Of a stretch of 64,000 bases of DNA, positions 21,131 through 32,670 are shown one piece after another. The translations under genes were made by a program, and so were the position numbers. The notes under the pieces are model-generated. The model was given only the letters and a program-made list of their open reading frames with translations. It did no database searches and was not told the DNA's origin. The first letter of the stretch is position 1; every line of letters begins with the position of its first letter. The DNA is from Coccinella septempunctata (taxonomy: Eukaryota > Arthropoda > Insecta > Coleoptera > Coccinellidae), in the NCBI RefSeq assembly GCF_907165205.1, contig NC_058198.1:12687001-12751000 (forward strand), in the 5' to 3' direction.

Positions 21131-21969
21131 ACCCCCTACTCGTCTGTTAACTTTCCATGAAAGCTACATTAATGGATAGTAGAATATAAATTTTCTGTTT
21201 TTTTGTGAGAGATGTATTTTATTTTATTTTTATATTTCCACGCTTGCAACCCAGTGGTTAAAGTAAAATCACTTTGTGTGTAAAACGAGACGCATTGATA
21301 ATATTGAATTCTATTTGTGAAACTAGTGCTGTTATGTATATGAAACATTATAAAAATTGACAGGAAAATGCGTCCGTCAACAGCCGCATGCTCAATTGTT
21401 CTCTGGAACGGGATCGTTTTGGCGGGCGTCAGAAATTCTGTTAATTATTTGGTTACATAAGGAGGAAAACCTAATAAATGACATTTCGGAATCCTTTTAT
21501 TGTTTACGATTATTGCAAGTATAATTCGAAGCTTCATTTGTCATAACTCTATTCAGATGACCAAACTGAAGACACTTTCCATAAAAGTAGAGGATATATA
21601 CAATATAAACCGATGCCGACCGATGGCAAAATTATTATTGGGTGACTGGCATATTGTTTTCACCTATTGCCGCTATCCATTACCTACTTTGTTACAATTT
21701 CGGTAAAACCTACGAATTTCTGAGAAATGAGTAGGTATTAAATTATTTCAGGTATTATTTTTTGAATATTTGAATGGGTACAGTTACAGTAAAACCAAGT
21801 CCGTTTTCAGTTGTAAAATTTCCTGAGCAATTGTAGGCACAAACTATAAACTATACTTGGGGGTTTTGGGAGGGTGGCAGGTGCCTGAAGATGGTAATAT
21901 CTTCGTGAAAACATGTGTATTGACTTTTGAGGGTACAACATGACCAAAATATTTTGAACTTTATACGAT
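21131..21969. other. No gene recognised
   Basis: AT-rich, with short unrelated frames and no visible inverted or tandem repeat of note. It ends where the zinc-knuckle frame of the I/R1-like element begins. Confidence 0.45.
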
Positions 21970-21984
21970 CAGACTTCCGGTGGA

Positions 21985-22330
21985 ACTGTGTATCCCCCCG
22001 GTAATAAATGCCTTCGTTATGGTCATGCAAGGAATCTCTGCAGGGGGAGATTCAGATATAGGAAATGCGGTTCCCATCATGAAGATGAAAAGTTTTGTGA
22101 CGTTCAGCCTTACTGTATATTTTGTAGACAGGGTCATGAGGCCATGGATAGACAATGCCAGGAGTACCTAAGACAAGTTGAAATGAGGAAGGCAATTTAT
22201 AATGTCTCGTTATACGAGGCAGACAAATCTTGCAAAAGACCAATGGCTCCGAACACGTCGGAGTTTCCCTCACTAACAGGGAAAAAATTAGATGGTAAGC
22301 AGAAAAGACCACGAAATCAAACGTAAGCAG
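21985..22330 (+). pseudogene. ORF1 zinc-knuckle region
   Basis: The frame at 21988-22326 holds three closely spaced Cys/His knuckles: CLRYGHARNLC, CGSHHEDEKFC and CIFCRQGHEAMDRQC. Triple CCHC knuckles mark the C-terminus of ORF1 (gag-like RNA-binding protein) in I/Jockey/R1-type elements. The leading Cys of knuckle one is not present in the visible sequence, and there is no upstream ORF1. The frame runs into the first copy of the tandem unit (DGKQKRPRNQT) and stops. Confidence 0.8.
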
Positions 22331-22630
22331 GCATCGTGTTGCAATCTGGTAAAAAAACTCAGAGCTTGATGCGAACTAACGACAGCGGTCCAAGACCAAA
22401 AAGAAAAGCCCCTCCTACGGTGGGTTATGACAGGGCGGAACATGAAGCTTGCCCAATAATTCACTTTCCCCAGACTCTTCCTCAAGCATCTAGTTTACCA
22501 CCCCACCAACAGAAGGGCATCGCAGGGAAGCTGATTCCTAATCCCACACGAAAACTAACGCTTACTCCGCCAGCCAGAACGACCAGTCAATGATGGTGAT
22601 GTCTCTGAGGATATAGGAGAATACAGACAG

Positions 22631-23945
22631 ACAATTATTATAATTAATAATAATAATTATAATAATGCTGACTAAACACAATAAACATCACCCCAAAAGC
22701 TCAATAGAACGGACAGAGCTACCACGACATCTTGGGGGTAGAGGAATTGTTGATTTGTCCAACCGTATGTCCCAGGAAATTGAAGGACTTCGAAAATATT
22801 TCTTGAGCAAGGCAGCTTCGTCAGAACTCCATCGAGTAGTTTGTGTTGCTGATACTTCCACACCGTTAAAGCTACACCAGGATCACTTGGAAACCGTCGA
22901 ACACTCAGCAGAAAGTAAAATACAGAAACTGATTGGCAAACCTCTGCATGGGAGGCAACAGAATGAGGTCAACCATGATTACGTCGACATATCTGCGTCG
23001 AACTACTGGTTGACTTCCGGAAGGTTGTTTCCTGAGACAGAGGGCTTCATGCTCGCCATCCAGGATCAGGTGATTCCAACAAGAAATTACATGAAATACA
23101 TCGCCAAGGATGCCTCAGTGGCGGACGATAGCTGTCGTTATGGCTGTGCGACACATGAAACTATCCAGCACATCACCGGGGGATGTCAGAAGTTCGCGGG
23201 CACGGAGTACAAAAATAGACATGATGCCGTTGCCAAGATTCTTCACCAAGAATTGGCACTGAAACACCAACTTCTGAGTTCGAAAAAGGTTCCTTATTAC
23301 AATTACCATCCAGATGCTGTATTGGAAAATGAACATCACAAGCTCTACTGGGATCGCACGGTTCTCACAGACCGGAAAATAACCCACAATAGACCAGACC
23401 TCATATTGCTCAATAAGGATGAGGACAGAGCACTATTCATCGATGTGGCGATTCCAAATAATAACAATCTTCTAGATAGGCACACTGAAAAAATTTCAAA
23501 GTACAGAGATCTCGAGGAACAAACCAGGAGACAGTGGAAGCTGAAAGATATCAAGACCATCCCTATTGTCATATCATCTACAGGCCTGATACCGAAGAAA
23601 CTGCTAGAGAACTTGAGGAAGCTTCAGTTGGACGAAAATATCTATAAAGTCATGCAGAAGGCGGTACTGCTGGGAACGGCGAGAACTGTACGCAAGTACA
23701 TGGGAAATTCAGAGGAACACCGTCTGATCCGACAGGAAGTGCGGGTGGAGCAGGAATCCAACCTACAGCAGGGAGGCGAGGAGCGACCCGGACCCGACCA
23801 CCACCACGAGCCCGAAAACCTGGAAAGGGCTCCAACAGAGCTTAATCCTTTTGATATCTGAGATATCTGGGATAAGTGAATTTTCCTCTGGAGAGGAGTG
23901 TGAAAGCCGCAAGGCTAAAGTCAATAATATAATAATTATTATAAT
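22631..23945 (+). mobile_element. Dong/R4-like element, 3' fragment, in TAA-rich site
   Basis: A 5'-truncated copy starting in the RT thumb region (ATGCTGACTAAACACAATAA, compare 45531) and ending GGCTAAAGTCAATAAT (compare 46719-46733). AATTATTATAATTAATA lies on both sides (about 22630 and 23935), a plausible 17-bp target duplication. The corresponding positions of tandem units 2 and 3 lack the insert, which proves insertion after or independently of the triplication. Confidence 0.9.
22665..23861 (+). CDS. C-terminal RT / restriction-like endonuclease ORF, 398 aa
   Basis: An open frame covering the C-terminal third of a Dong/R4-type polyprotein. A CCHC-type knuckle (CRYGCATHETIQHITGGC) at about residue 160-180 is followed by the restriction-like endonuclease with RPDLILLNKD...FIDVAIP (PD...D catalytic arrangement) at about residues 245-270, then a basic helical tail. 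In this clade the endonuclease nicks target DNA to prime reverse transcription. No stop interrupts it, unlike the 45.5-46.7 kb copy, but the missing RT means it is not an autonomous gene. The ATG is fortuitous within the truncated frame. Confidence 0.85.
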   Translation: MLTKHNKHHPKSSIERTELPRHLGGRGIVDLSNRMSQEIEGLRKYFLSKAASSELHRVVCVADTSTPLKLHQDHLETVEHSAESKIQKLIGKPLHGRQQNEVNHDYVDISASNYWLTSGRLFPETEGFMLAIQDQVIPTRNYMKYIAKDASVADDSCRYGCATHETIQHITGGCQKFAGTEYKNRHDAVAKILHQELALKHQLLSSKKVPYYNYHPDAVLENEHHKLYWDRTVLTDRKITHNRPDLILLNKDEDRALFIDVAIPNNNNLLDRHTEKISKYRDLEEQTRRQWKLKDIKTIPIVISSTGLIPKKLLENLRKLQLDENIYKVMQKAVLLGTARTVRKYMGNSEEHRLIRQEVRVEQESNLQQGGEERPGPDHHHEPENLERAPTELNPFDI

Positions 23946-25250
23946 TAATATTAATACATACAGTGAGGACTACCTAAGATATGGGAAGTCGTCACCCACA
24001 TTTTATTCTCAATCGTAAATAATCGTAACTTAGTGGCTGACATCTCTGTTGTGCACCCTGGGTCTTTTTTTTCTTTTATTTCTTGCTCGTGTTGAATGCT
24101 TGAAATTTAGCAGTGGAACATAAGATCTCTTAGTGCCAATTTCGACGACCTTAAGGTTCGTATCAGAGATTTCGAGCCAGATATTATAGCATTGAATGAG
24201 ACTTTTTTGCGAGATTATCATGTTGTTGGTATCTCAGGTTTCTTCCTGGTGAGGGACATAGGGCTGACGGTGTTGGGGGTGTTGCAGTGGCTGCGTGGGC
24301 AACACCCTTGAGTTTGAGGTGTTGGACCTGAGCTGTATGAACTTTCCTGATATCTACCTTTTGTAAACTCATTTGGATCAGTTTGCATCGATTATGGGGG
24401 GACAACTTTCCATCTTGGGTGACTTCAATGCGCAGAATCCCCAGTGGGGATCGGGGATATTTAATCACAATGGGAGTGTTATGATGTCATTTCTCAGGGA
24501 AAATACGCTTCCTCTTTTTGAACTGGCAATTTTTCGCCTTAATTTCCTTGAGCAGATCGAGATAGGGCGGGTGAACGATCTAACGGAGTATATATCTCAG
24601 CTATCCGGGTCGCTGCTGATGCCTCTATCCCCAAGTACAAGGACCGCAACATAAGTAAGCATAGTGTGCACTGGTGGGACGAGGAGATTGCATCTGATAT
24701 ATCCCTCAGGAGATCTCTTCTGAGAGTTTACAAACATGCCCCTTCTCCCGAGAACTTCATTAAGGTCCAATACCAATACCAGATAGCGAAGACGAGGCGG
24801 CAGATTAGAATGAAGAAAAGAGACTCTTTTAGTAAATTCACGGAGAATGGATACAAGCTGTTCCTGGTGAATAGTTAAAAAAATTCTCTGGTCAACCTTC
24901 CATTATGGTAGGACACATAAGATTGCATCTGTCGACTTATCACAAGAACTCCTCATTGAATATTAGGACTCCACGGAGAGCTTCACTTTGGAGTAACTGC
25001 TGTATTCGTTGAGGTTCAGGAAAAACTCTTTTCCGGGTATAGATGGTGTGGACTACATGATCCTGTCCCACCTCCCCTCATCTACTAGGATATTGCTGCT
25101 GGAACTCTTCAATCGGATGTTGCAGGGTGAGTGCCCCCAATGCATGAGGATCTTGGAGAGGATGTTGAAGGAAAGGATAGAGAAGATAGTGGAGGACCGT
25201 CTGGGACAGGCTTTACCGTTTGGCTTCCGTAGGGAAAGATCTATCTTATT

Positions 25251-26896
25251 AGATGGTAAGCAGAATAGACCACGAAATCAAACGTAAGCAGGCATCGTGT
25301 TGCAATCTGATAATAAAACTCAGAACTTGATGCGAACTAACGACAGCGGTCCAACACCCTCCTACGGTGGGTTATGACAGGGCGGAACATGAAGCTTGCC
25401 TAATCTCATACAAGCCGGCTTCCCCAATAATTCACTTTCCCCAGACTCTTCCTCAAGCATCAAGTTTACCACCCCACCAACAGAAGGGCATCGCAGGGAA
25501 GCTGATTCCTAATCCCACACGAAAACTAACGCTTACTCCACCAGCCAGAACGACCAGTCAATGATTGATGATGTCTCTGATCTCTGAGGATACAGGAGAA
25601 TACAGACAGATGATTACATGCAGTGAGGACTACCTAAGATATAGGAAGTCCTCATCCACATTTTATTCTCAATCGTAAATAATCGTAACTTAGTGGCTGA
25701 TATCTCTGTTGTGCACCCTGGGTCTTTTTTCTTTCTTTTCTTGCTCGTGTTGAATGCTTGAAATTTAGCAGTGGAACATAAAATCTTTTATTAGAGCCAA
25801 TTTCGACGACCTTATGGTTCTTATCAGAGATTTCGAGCCAGATATGATAGCATTGAATGAGACTTTTTTGCGAGATTTTCATGTTGTTTGTACCTCAGGT
25901 TTCTTCCTGGTGAGAGACATAGGGCTTACGGTGTTGGGGGTGTTGCAGTGGCTGTGGGCAACACCCTTGAGTTTGAGGTGTTGGACCTGAGCTGTATGAA
26001 CTTTCCTGATATCTACCTTTTGTAAACTCATTTGGATCAATTTGCATCGATTATGGGGGGACAACTTTCCATCTTGGGTGACTTCAATGCGCAGAATCCC
26101 CAGTGGGGATCGGGGATATTTAATCACAATGGAAGTGTTATGATGTCATTTCTCAGGGAAAATACGCTTCCTCTTTTTGAACTGGCAATTTTTCGCCTCT
26201 AATTTCCTTGAGCAGATCGAGATAGGGCGGGTGAACGATCTAACGGAGTATATCTCAGCTATCCGGGTCGCTGCTGATGCCTCTATCCCCAAGTACAAGG
26301 ACCGCAACATAAGTAAGCATAGTATGCACTGGTGGGACGAGGAGATTGCCCTCAGGAGATCTCTTCTGAGGGTTTACAAACATGTCCCTTCTCCCGAGAA
26401 CTTCATTAAGGTCCAATACCAATACCAGATAGCGAAGACGAGGCGGCAGATTAGAATGAAGAAAAGAGACTCTTTTAGTAAATTCACGGAGAATGGATAC
26501 AAGCTGTTCCTGGTGAATAGTTAAAAAAATTCTCTGGTCAACCTTCCATTATGGTAGGACACATAAGATTGCACCTGTCGACTTATCACAAGAACTCCTC
26601 ATTGAATATGAGGACTCCACAGAGAGCTTCACTTTGGAGTAACTGCTGTATTCGTTGAGGTTCAGGAAAAACTCTTCTCCGGGTATAGATGGTGTGGACT
26701 ACATGATCCTGTCCCACCTCCCCTCAACTACTAGGATATTGCTGCTGGAACTCTTCAATCGAATGTTGCAGGGTGAGTGCCCCCCATGCATGAAGATCTT
26801 GAAGAGGATGTTGAAGGAAAGGATAGAGAACATAGTGGAGGACCGTTTGGGACAGGCTTTACCGTTTGGCTTCCGCAGGGAAAGATCTATCTTATT
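25251..26896 (+). repeat. Tandem unit 2
   Basis: 1646 bp, starting AGATGGTAAGCAGAATAGAC and ending at the same ATCTATCTTATT junction as unit 1. It contains the same segments: ORF1 tail (25260-25560), endonuclease (25765-26180), linker (26177-26524, NFLEQIEIGRVNDLTEYISA) and RT start (26655-26896). It is nearly identical to unit 3 and differs from unit 1 by scattered substitutions and small indels. Confidence 0.93.
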
Positions 26897-28532
26897 AGAT
26901 GGTAAGCAGAATAGACCACGAAATCAAACGTAAGCAGGCATCGTGTTGCAATCTGATAATAAAACTCAGAACTTGATGCGAACTAACGACAGCGGTCCAA
27001 CACCCTCCTACGGTGGGTTATGACAGGGCGGAACATGAAGCTTGCCTAATCTCATACAAGCCGGCTTCCCCAATAATTCACTTTCCCCTGACTCTTCCTC
27101 AAGCATCTAGTTTACCACCCCACCAACAGAAGGGCATCGCAGGGGAAGCTGATTCCTAATCCCACACGAAAAATAACGCTTACTCCACCAGCCAGAACGA
27201 CCAGCCAATGATTGATGATGTCTCTGATCTCTGAGGATACAGGAGAATACAGACATGCAGTGAGGACTACCTAAGATATAGGAAGTCCTCATCCACATTT
27301 TATTCTCAATCGTAAATAATCGTAACTTAGTGGCTGATATCTCTGTTGTGCACCCTGGGTCTTTTTTCTTTCTTTTCTTGCTCGTGTTGAATGCTTGAAA
27401 TTTAGCAGTGGAACATAAAATCTCTTATTAGAGCCAATTTCGACGACCTTATGGTTCTTATCAGAGATTTCGAGCCAGATATGATAGCATTGAATGAGAC
27501 TTTTTTGCGAGATTTTCATGTTGTTTGTACCTCAGGTTTCTTCCTGGTGAGAGACATAGGGCTTACGGTGTTGGGGGTGTTGCAGTGGCTGTGGGCAACA
27601 CCCTTGAGTTTGAGGTGGTGGACCTGAGCTGTATGAACTTTCCTGATATGTACCTTTTGTATACTCATTTGGATCAGTTTGCATCGATTATGGGGGGGAC
27701 AACTTTTCATCTTGGGTAACTTCAATGCGCAGAACCCCAGTGGGAATCGGGGGATATTTAATCACAATGGGGGTGTTATGATGTCATTTCTCAGAGAAAA
27801 TACGCTTCTTTTTTTTGAACTGGCAACTTTTCGCCTCTAATTTCCTTGAGCAGATCGGGATAGGGCGGGTGAACGATCTAACGGAGTATATCTCAGCTAT
27901 CCGGGTCGCTGCTGATGCCTCTATCCCCAAGTACAAGGACCGCAACATAAGTAAGCATAGTGTGCACTGGTGGGACGAGGAGATTGCATCTGATATATCC
28001 CTCAGGAGATCTCTTCTGAGAGTTTACAAACATGCCCCTACTCCCGAGAACTTTATTAAGGTCCAACACCAGATAGCGAAGACGAGGCGATTGATTAGAA
28101 TGAAGAAAGGAGACTCTTTTAGTAAATTCACGGAGAATGGATACAAGCTGTTTCTGGTAAATAGTTAAAAAATTCTCTGGTCAACCTTCCATTATGGTAG
28201 GCCACATAAGATTGCCCCTGTCGACTTATCACAAGAACTGCTCATTGAATATGAGGACTCCTCGGAGAGCTTCACTTCGGAGGAACTGCTGTATTCGTTG
28301 AGGTTCAGGAAAAACTCTTCTCCGGGTATATATGGTGTGGACTACATGATCCTGTCCCACCTCCCCTCATCTACTAGGATACTGCTGCTGGAACTCTTCA
28401 ATCGGTTGTTGCAGGGTGAGTGCCCCCCATGCATGAAAATCTTGGAGGGGATGTTGAAGGAAATGAAAGAGAAGATAGTGGAGGACCGTTTGGGGCAGGC
28501 TTTACCGTTTGGCTTCCTCAGGGAAAGATCTA
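26897..28532 (+). repeat. Tandem unit 3, continuous with the downstream RT
   Basis: About 1636 bp. It starts with the same AGATGGTAAGCAG and ends GGAAAGATCTATCT, after which the sequence continues into ACGACTGTCATACTC and the RT palm. It is therefore the unit joined to the original downstream element. It contains the linker (27815-28168) and RT start (28298-28532). Confidence 0.93.
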
Positions 28533-29144
28533 TCTACGACTGTCATACTCTCCTGACTGCGCACATATACAAGGGCTTTAAAAACAAATTATTTATTATT
28601 AGTGGTGTTTCTTGATATCTCAAGCTCATATGATTGTGTCAATTTGAACATACTTTGGTAAGATATGGTAGACAGTGGTGTTCCGCTTAACATTGCCAAC
28701 CTTGTTTATCAACTGTTCAGGGCGTATCGGTTGTCATCAGAAGTTCATCGGGCACTGAGTTCCGGGAGTACATTACTAGAGGACTGATACAGGGCTCTGT
28801 ATTGAGTCCTCCGTTATTTTACCTATATACCCTCTGTCCCCGAGGACTTTTGCACCGGGAGCTTCTCCTGGTTCAATATGCAGACGACTCTGCGTTGCTC
28901 GGCTCGGGAAGTGATGTTGAACATATTGTGGAATTGCTGAACACTAGCCTTGCATACTTGGCTGTCTGCTCGGGACCTGAAAATTAATGCAGTAAAGTCG
29001 TCTGCCATCAATTTCTCGAAAAACTCTATTCCCTTGAACCTCCAACCAATATTGGATGATTCTCAGATCGTCACTTGGAAATCGAAGGTAAAATTCTCGG
29101 GTATCACTTCTGAGCAAAAACTTAAATGGAGGCAGCAAATCGAT
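28298..29144 (+). pseudogene. I/R1-like RT palm and thumb
   Basis: After the third unit the RT continues: SIYDCHTLLTAHIYKGF, then in other frames RGLIQGSVLSPPLFYLYT, VQYADDSALLGSG with the catalytic YADD (28802-28985) and WLSARDLKINAVKSSAINFS (28950-29010). At least three frame changes and stops occur. The frame is cut at 29144 by the Harbinger transposon and continues at 32016. Confidence 0.85.
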
Positions 29145-29470
29145 TGAGGGCCGACTGCACCGTACACATTTCTAAGTGGAGCTTAACCAAGCTCCACTTA
29201 TTTTTTAAGGGAAAATTTAAGTGCACCGTAGAAAACTAAGTGGCGCTTGACTAAACCATAGCACGGTATAAGATTTCGTGTGCGACGTTGCAATCCACCA
29301 TAGAATAGGTCATATTTTCCATTTAAGATGAAGAAAAATGAGTTTTCATATGAAATTCTCTGTTCAGTCTGCTCATACCGGCAAATTCAAACTATAGATA
29401 GATAGTTATTAGTTATCTACTACGGTCTTCGCAGCTTATAAATATATGAGCTTTTGAGAATATTTTGGAA

Positions 29471-30344
29471 ATGGAGAGTGAAAATAAACGGTTTCGAGGT
29501 GTGAATTATTCGCTCACGGAGAAACAGTTGCTGTTACAATTAGTGAGTGGCGAAAAACATGTAATAGAGAACAAAAAGATAGATGCGCAATCCCGGAGGG
29601 AAAAAGATGGTGCTTGGGAAAAAATTACACGGCAGTTCAATAGTATGTCTCCAATGAAAATATTTCGTTGCAAAGAATCTTTAAAAAAGTGCTATGAAAC
29701 TAAAAAGAAAGAAGTGGCAACCCAAAAAAGAAATTGTATGGCCACAGGGGGTGGAGGAGCTATGAAAATGGATGATCCGTGAGCCGAGATTGTGATGGAA
29801 ATCGCCAATAAAAAAACTTTAATGGGCATGGAATGTGAATTTGGAGGAGATAAAGCTGGTCCTTCTAGGGAGCTAGCACTGGAAGAAGGAGAAGTTGTCA
29901 CAATACACCCCGAGGAATCGGAAAATCAAGAGGAGGTACGTTTTCATTTTTGGCATTTCTAGGATATTTCATGACATTCATGATGTAATTTTTTTTCAGG
30001 AATCTATCGACTGGGGCCATCATACTGCTCAGAATTTAAGAACTCCACTTTCCAAAGAACTCTCAGAAGCAAAAAGATTCTGTGAAAAATCTGGAAAGTG
30101 GATTTCCAGAAGACGTCCTGGTGTAGTAAAAGCGGTACATACAAGTGACTTATCGAGAAAATATCACGTGACGGATTTAAAAAAAGTTTACTTGGAAAAT
30201 GAACTCAAGAGATCTAAAAGGGAAGATGAAAGACAGGAGGCTGAGCATCGGCTTCGAATGAAAAATTTGCAGAGGGACCTAGAAATTAAGGACTTGCAGA
30301 TTAAGAAATTGAAAACTCTTGAATTATTCAACAATACTTGTTAA
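29471..30344 (+). pseudogene. Harbinger Myb/SANT-like accessory gene, one in-frame stop
   Basis: Exon 1 29471-29935 and exon 2 30000-30344 join in frame (GAG GAG | GAA TCT) across a 64-bp GT-AG intron, giving 269 codons. Residues about 8-80 form the Myb/SANT-like domain (YSLTEKQLLLQLVSGEK; DGAWEKITRQFN; CKESLKKCYETKKKE); the C-terminus is a coiled coil (LRMKNLQRDLEIKDLQIKKL). In PIF/Harbinger elements this protein binds the TIRs and helps import the transposase into the nucleus. TGA at 29780-29782 interrupts the frame, so this copy is probably inactive. Layout parallels the gene at 6364-7747. Confidence 0.88.
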
Positions 30345-30416
30345 TTTTTTGTAGAAATAAAAAAAAGAGTAAACCTGAATAAATTTATTTAATTTATTAA
30401 ATTTCCAAAAGTGAAA

Positions 30417-31683
30417 TCATAAATTCCGAAAATAGTCTTGGATGAGCCTTGTACGAAATAAAATACTGCTCGCTGTTGAAGTGCTTTCAGGAACATTTGG
30501 GATACTCCCATTTCTGATCATCTGATGTAATTCCTCCACGACAAATTCTTCATCAATATCTGGTTCATTTTCACCCAATCCTCTTGCAAAATTATGTAGT
30601 ATGGCTGTGGCTATAATAATTGCCATAGTTGTTTCCCTTTTAAGCCTACAGCCATATGCTAGGATTGGAAACCGTCTTTTCCATATACCAAAGCACCGCT
30701 CTATGGTATTTCGGGTCCTTAATTATATGGGCTTCATTATAAAGATGTTCTGCTCTTGAGGTAGGATTCTGTAGTGGTGTCAACAGATATTTCTTTATAG
30801 GATAACCACTATCACCTGTTCAGAAGAAAAAAATTGTTTAACCCAATAATTTATTCCATATTTATTTTTCAAACTTGCCTAATATTATGCAGTCATCAAA
30901 ATGCCCATTCTCAAAAAGCATGGCAACACGACTCGAATTGAAAATGGTACTGTCATGCGCTGATCCAGGCCATCTCCCAACTACATTTTGAAATTTCAAA
31001 TCTGCATTACAGATTGCCTGCACGTTAATGGAGAAATAGCCTTTACGATTTCTGAATATTTCTGCATCATCACCACCTACAAGTAGTTCTTCAATATAAT
31101 ATAAAAAATTAAACCTACAGAAATACCAACCTGGTGATTGAATTTTCACATGTGTGCAGTCTATCGCTCCAGCTACATGGGGAAATCTAGCAATGTCATA
31201 AAACTGCCTTTTCAATATTTTCCTTCTTTCATTGTCAGGAAATCTTATGAACTGATCGTATAGGATAGCTATTGATCTTGTCACTTTTTGAACTATACGG
31301 CCTGGAGTTGTTGGGTGAATTCCAATAAAATCAGCTATACAATCCAAATGCGCTCCTGTTGCATATAAACGTATACACGTTAACAAATGATTTATTGGAG
31401 ACACAGACATATTCCTGAAAAATTGGTTTGTGATTTAGTCACAAAGTAGACTGAATAAATGTTATTCTACTCACATATCAGTTTCAAATTCCAATTGGTT
31501 TTCGACATAAGGCAAGAATTGCATCACACTCTCTTTACTCAATCTAAATTTTTTGAAAAATGTAAAATCATCCAAATTATGGAAATGATCTGTACGATCA
31601 TATATCTTACAAGGAATTCCAAATTCAACGATTTCCAATTCATCAAGATCTTCCCAGATTATATCATTGGCGATAAATTCCAT
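30417..31683 (-). pseudogene. PIF/Harbinger DDE transposase (HARBI1-like), one frameshift
   Basis: Four exons on the minus strand: 31683-31475, 31414-31131, 31076-30879, 30815-30417. Introns 1 and 2 are GT-AG; intron 3 appears to use a GC donor (G|GCAAGT). Catalytic blocks are visible: AGAIDCTHVKI (first Asp), GRWPGSAHDSTIF (second Asp) and, after a one-base shift near 30725, the NTIERCFGIWKRR-type block with the Glu. An HTH-like region lies near residue 75-115 (CIADFIGIHPTTPGRIVQKV). The frameshift before the catalytic Glu should inactivate it; otherwise it is complete. Confidence 0.92.
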
Positions 31684-32015
31684 AATTGACTATCTAATAA
31701 CTAATCACAACACTGTCTCTGACTATACTACTATACAAAAGCAAACTTTTGAAATTACTTCTAAAAATGAATACTCGAATGTGCGAACTGTGCTTTCAAT
31801 TTTGAACATTTGACATTACTTTCAAAAATTTTTAGGTTAAGTTGATGCGTAAAATCATGCGTAATCGTTGATAAAATCGTTACGCGGTAGTACTTCTTCT
31901 CCTTAAAATAAGTCGACCTTATCTCGATTTAGGTGACGCTCAAACTACGGTACAGTCGGATTATTCGAATAATCTACACTTAAACGTTAAGCTTAAGCGA
32001 TGCAGTCGGCTCTGA

Positions 32016-32670
32016 ATGTACCCGAGGGCGATTTCACAGTGCAAAATCATCAAGAGTTGGTGCAAACCTTCGTAGGGATTACATCCTACCACCCTTCTCA
32101 ACATCTACAAAGGCTTTATCGTAGCATATCTGGACTGGTGAAATTTTATATGGTAGGTTTGCTAAAGCGCAATTGCAGAGGCTGTATAAAGTTCAGCTTG
32201 CGGCCAAACGAACCTCCTTAGACCTTATGAGGTCGACCCCCGCTCACGTGTCGGAGGAGGGGACAACCCCCGCTTAAATATAGGAGACTGTGGTTATCCT
32301 ATGAATATGTCTCCAAGCTGCATAGATTTTCTGATCACTCTTCAAGACCCAGGTGCGCTAGATTCTCTGTGGTTCAACGGAACGATCCCGGGATATATAC
32401 AGGCGTTTAAGCTCATTGATAGAAGAAGAGCCTTAGTATGGCAATCTCCTACTCTGCCATACTTTCTAACTGATATCAGAATTAGAGCGAGCAGGGTGGA
32501 CGTTCTCTAGACTGACTTGATGAAGGACTCGGTGCTGAACATTGCGATGATGGGATATTTGCTCTCGGAGAGGTACGAGGGATACTTTGACATTTATACG
32601 GATATGCTTCAAAATCACATAGTCCTGAGTCGGTGGGCTACGCAGTTTGGATTCCAACCATTCCTCTAAA
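32016..32670 (+). pseudogene. I/R1-like RT C-terminus and RNase H stub
   Basis: Downstream of the Harbinger target duplication the interrupted element resumes with LNVPEGDFTVQNHQELVQTF, then LQRLYRSISGLVKFYMVG and, in another frame at 32301-32510, HSLQDPGALDSLWFNG. A fragment resembling the start of RNase H (YEGYFDIYTD) occurs at about 32566-32600. Sequence then changes at about 32670. Stops at 32219 and 32508. Confidence 0.6.

Larger units (their letters stand above)
22290..25250 (+). repeat. Tandem unit 1 (with nested insert)
   Basis: Begins AGATGGTAAGCAGAAAAGAC and ends GGAAAGATCTATCTT at 25248. It contains the ORF1-ORF2 junction, endonuclease (24110-24520, including ILGDFNAQNPQWGSG) and RT N-terminus (25009-25248, SFPGIDGVDYMILSHLP to QALPFGFRRERSI). 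Net of the about 1.31 kb Dong/R4-like insertion, its length is about 1.65 kb. The endonuclease frame is interrupted several times. Confidence 0.92.
29148..32012. mobile_element. PIF/Harbinger transposon, 2865 bp
   Basis: TIR GGGCCGACTGCACCG at the left and CGATGCAGTCGGCTC at the right (13 of 15 paired), flanked by TGA at 29145-29147 and 32013-32015. It carries the two genes expected of PIF/Harbinger: a Myb/SANT-like protein (29471-30344, plus) and a DDE transposase (30417-31683, minus), convergent with 72 bp between stops. It interrupts the I/R1-like RT. Each gene has only one or two lesions, so the insertion is younger than its surroundings. Confidence 0.95.
21970..32670 (+). mobile_element. 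I/R1-like non-LTR element with internal triplication and nested inserts
   Basis: One element can be followed through interruptions: zinc-knuckle end of ORF1 (21985-22330), endonuclease and RT start in three tandem units (22290-28530), RT palm and thumb (28530-29144), then after the Harbinger insertion RT C-terminus and a stub of RNase H (32016-32640, ending in YEGYFDIYTD-like). CCHC gag-like knuckles, APE endonuclease, RT and RNase H is the order of the I/R1/LOA group. It is 5'-truncated and riddled with frameshifts. Confidence 0.75.
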
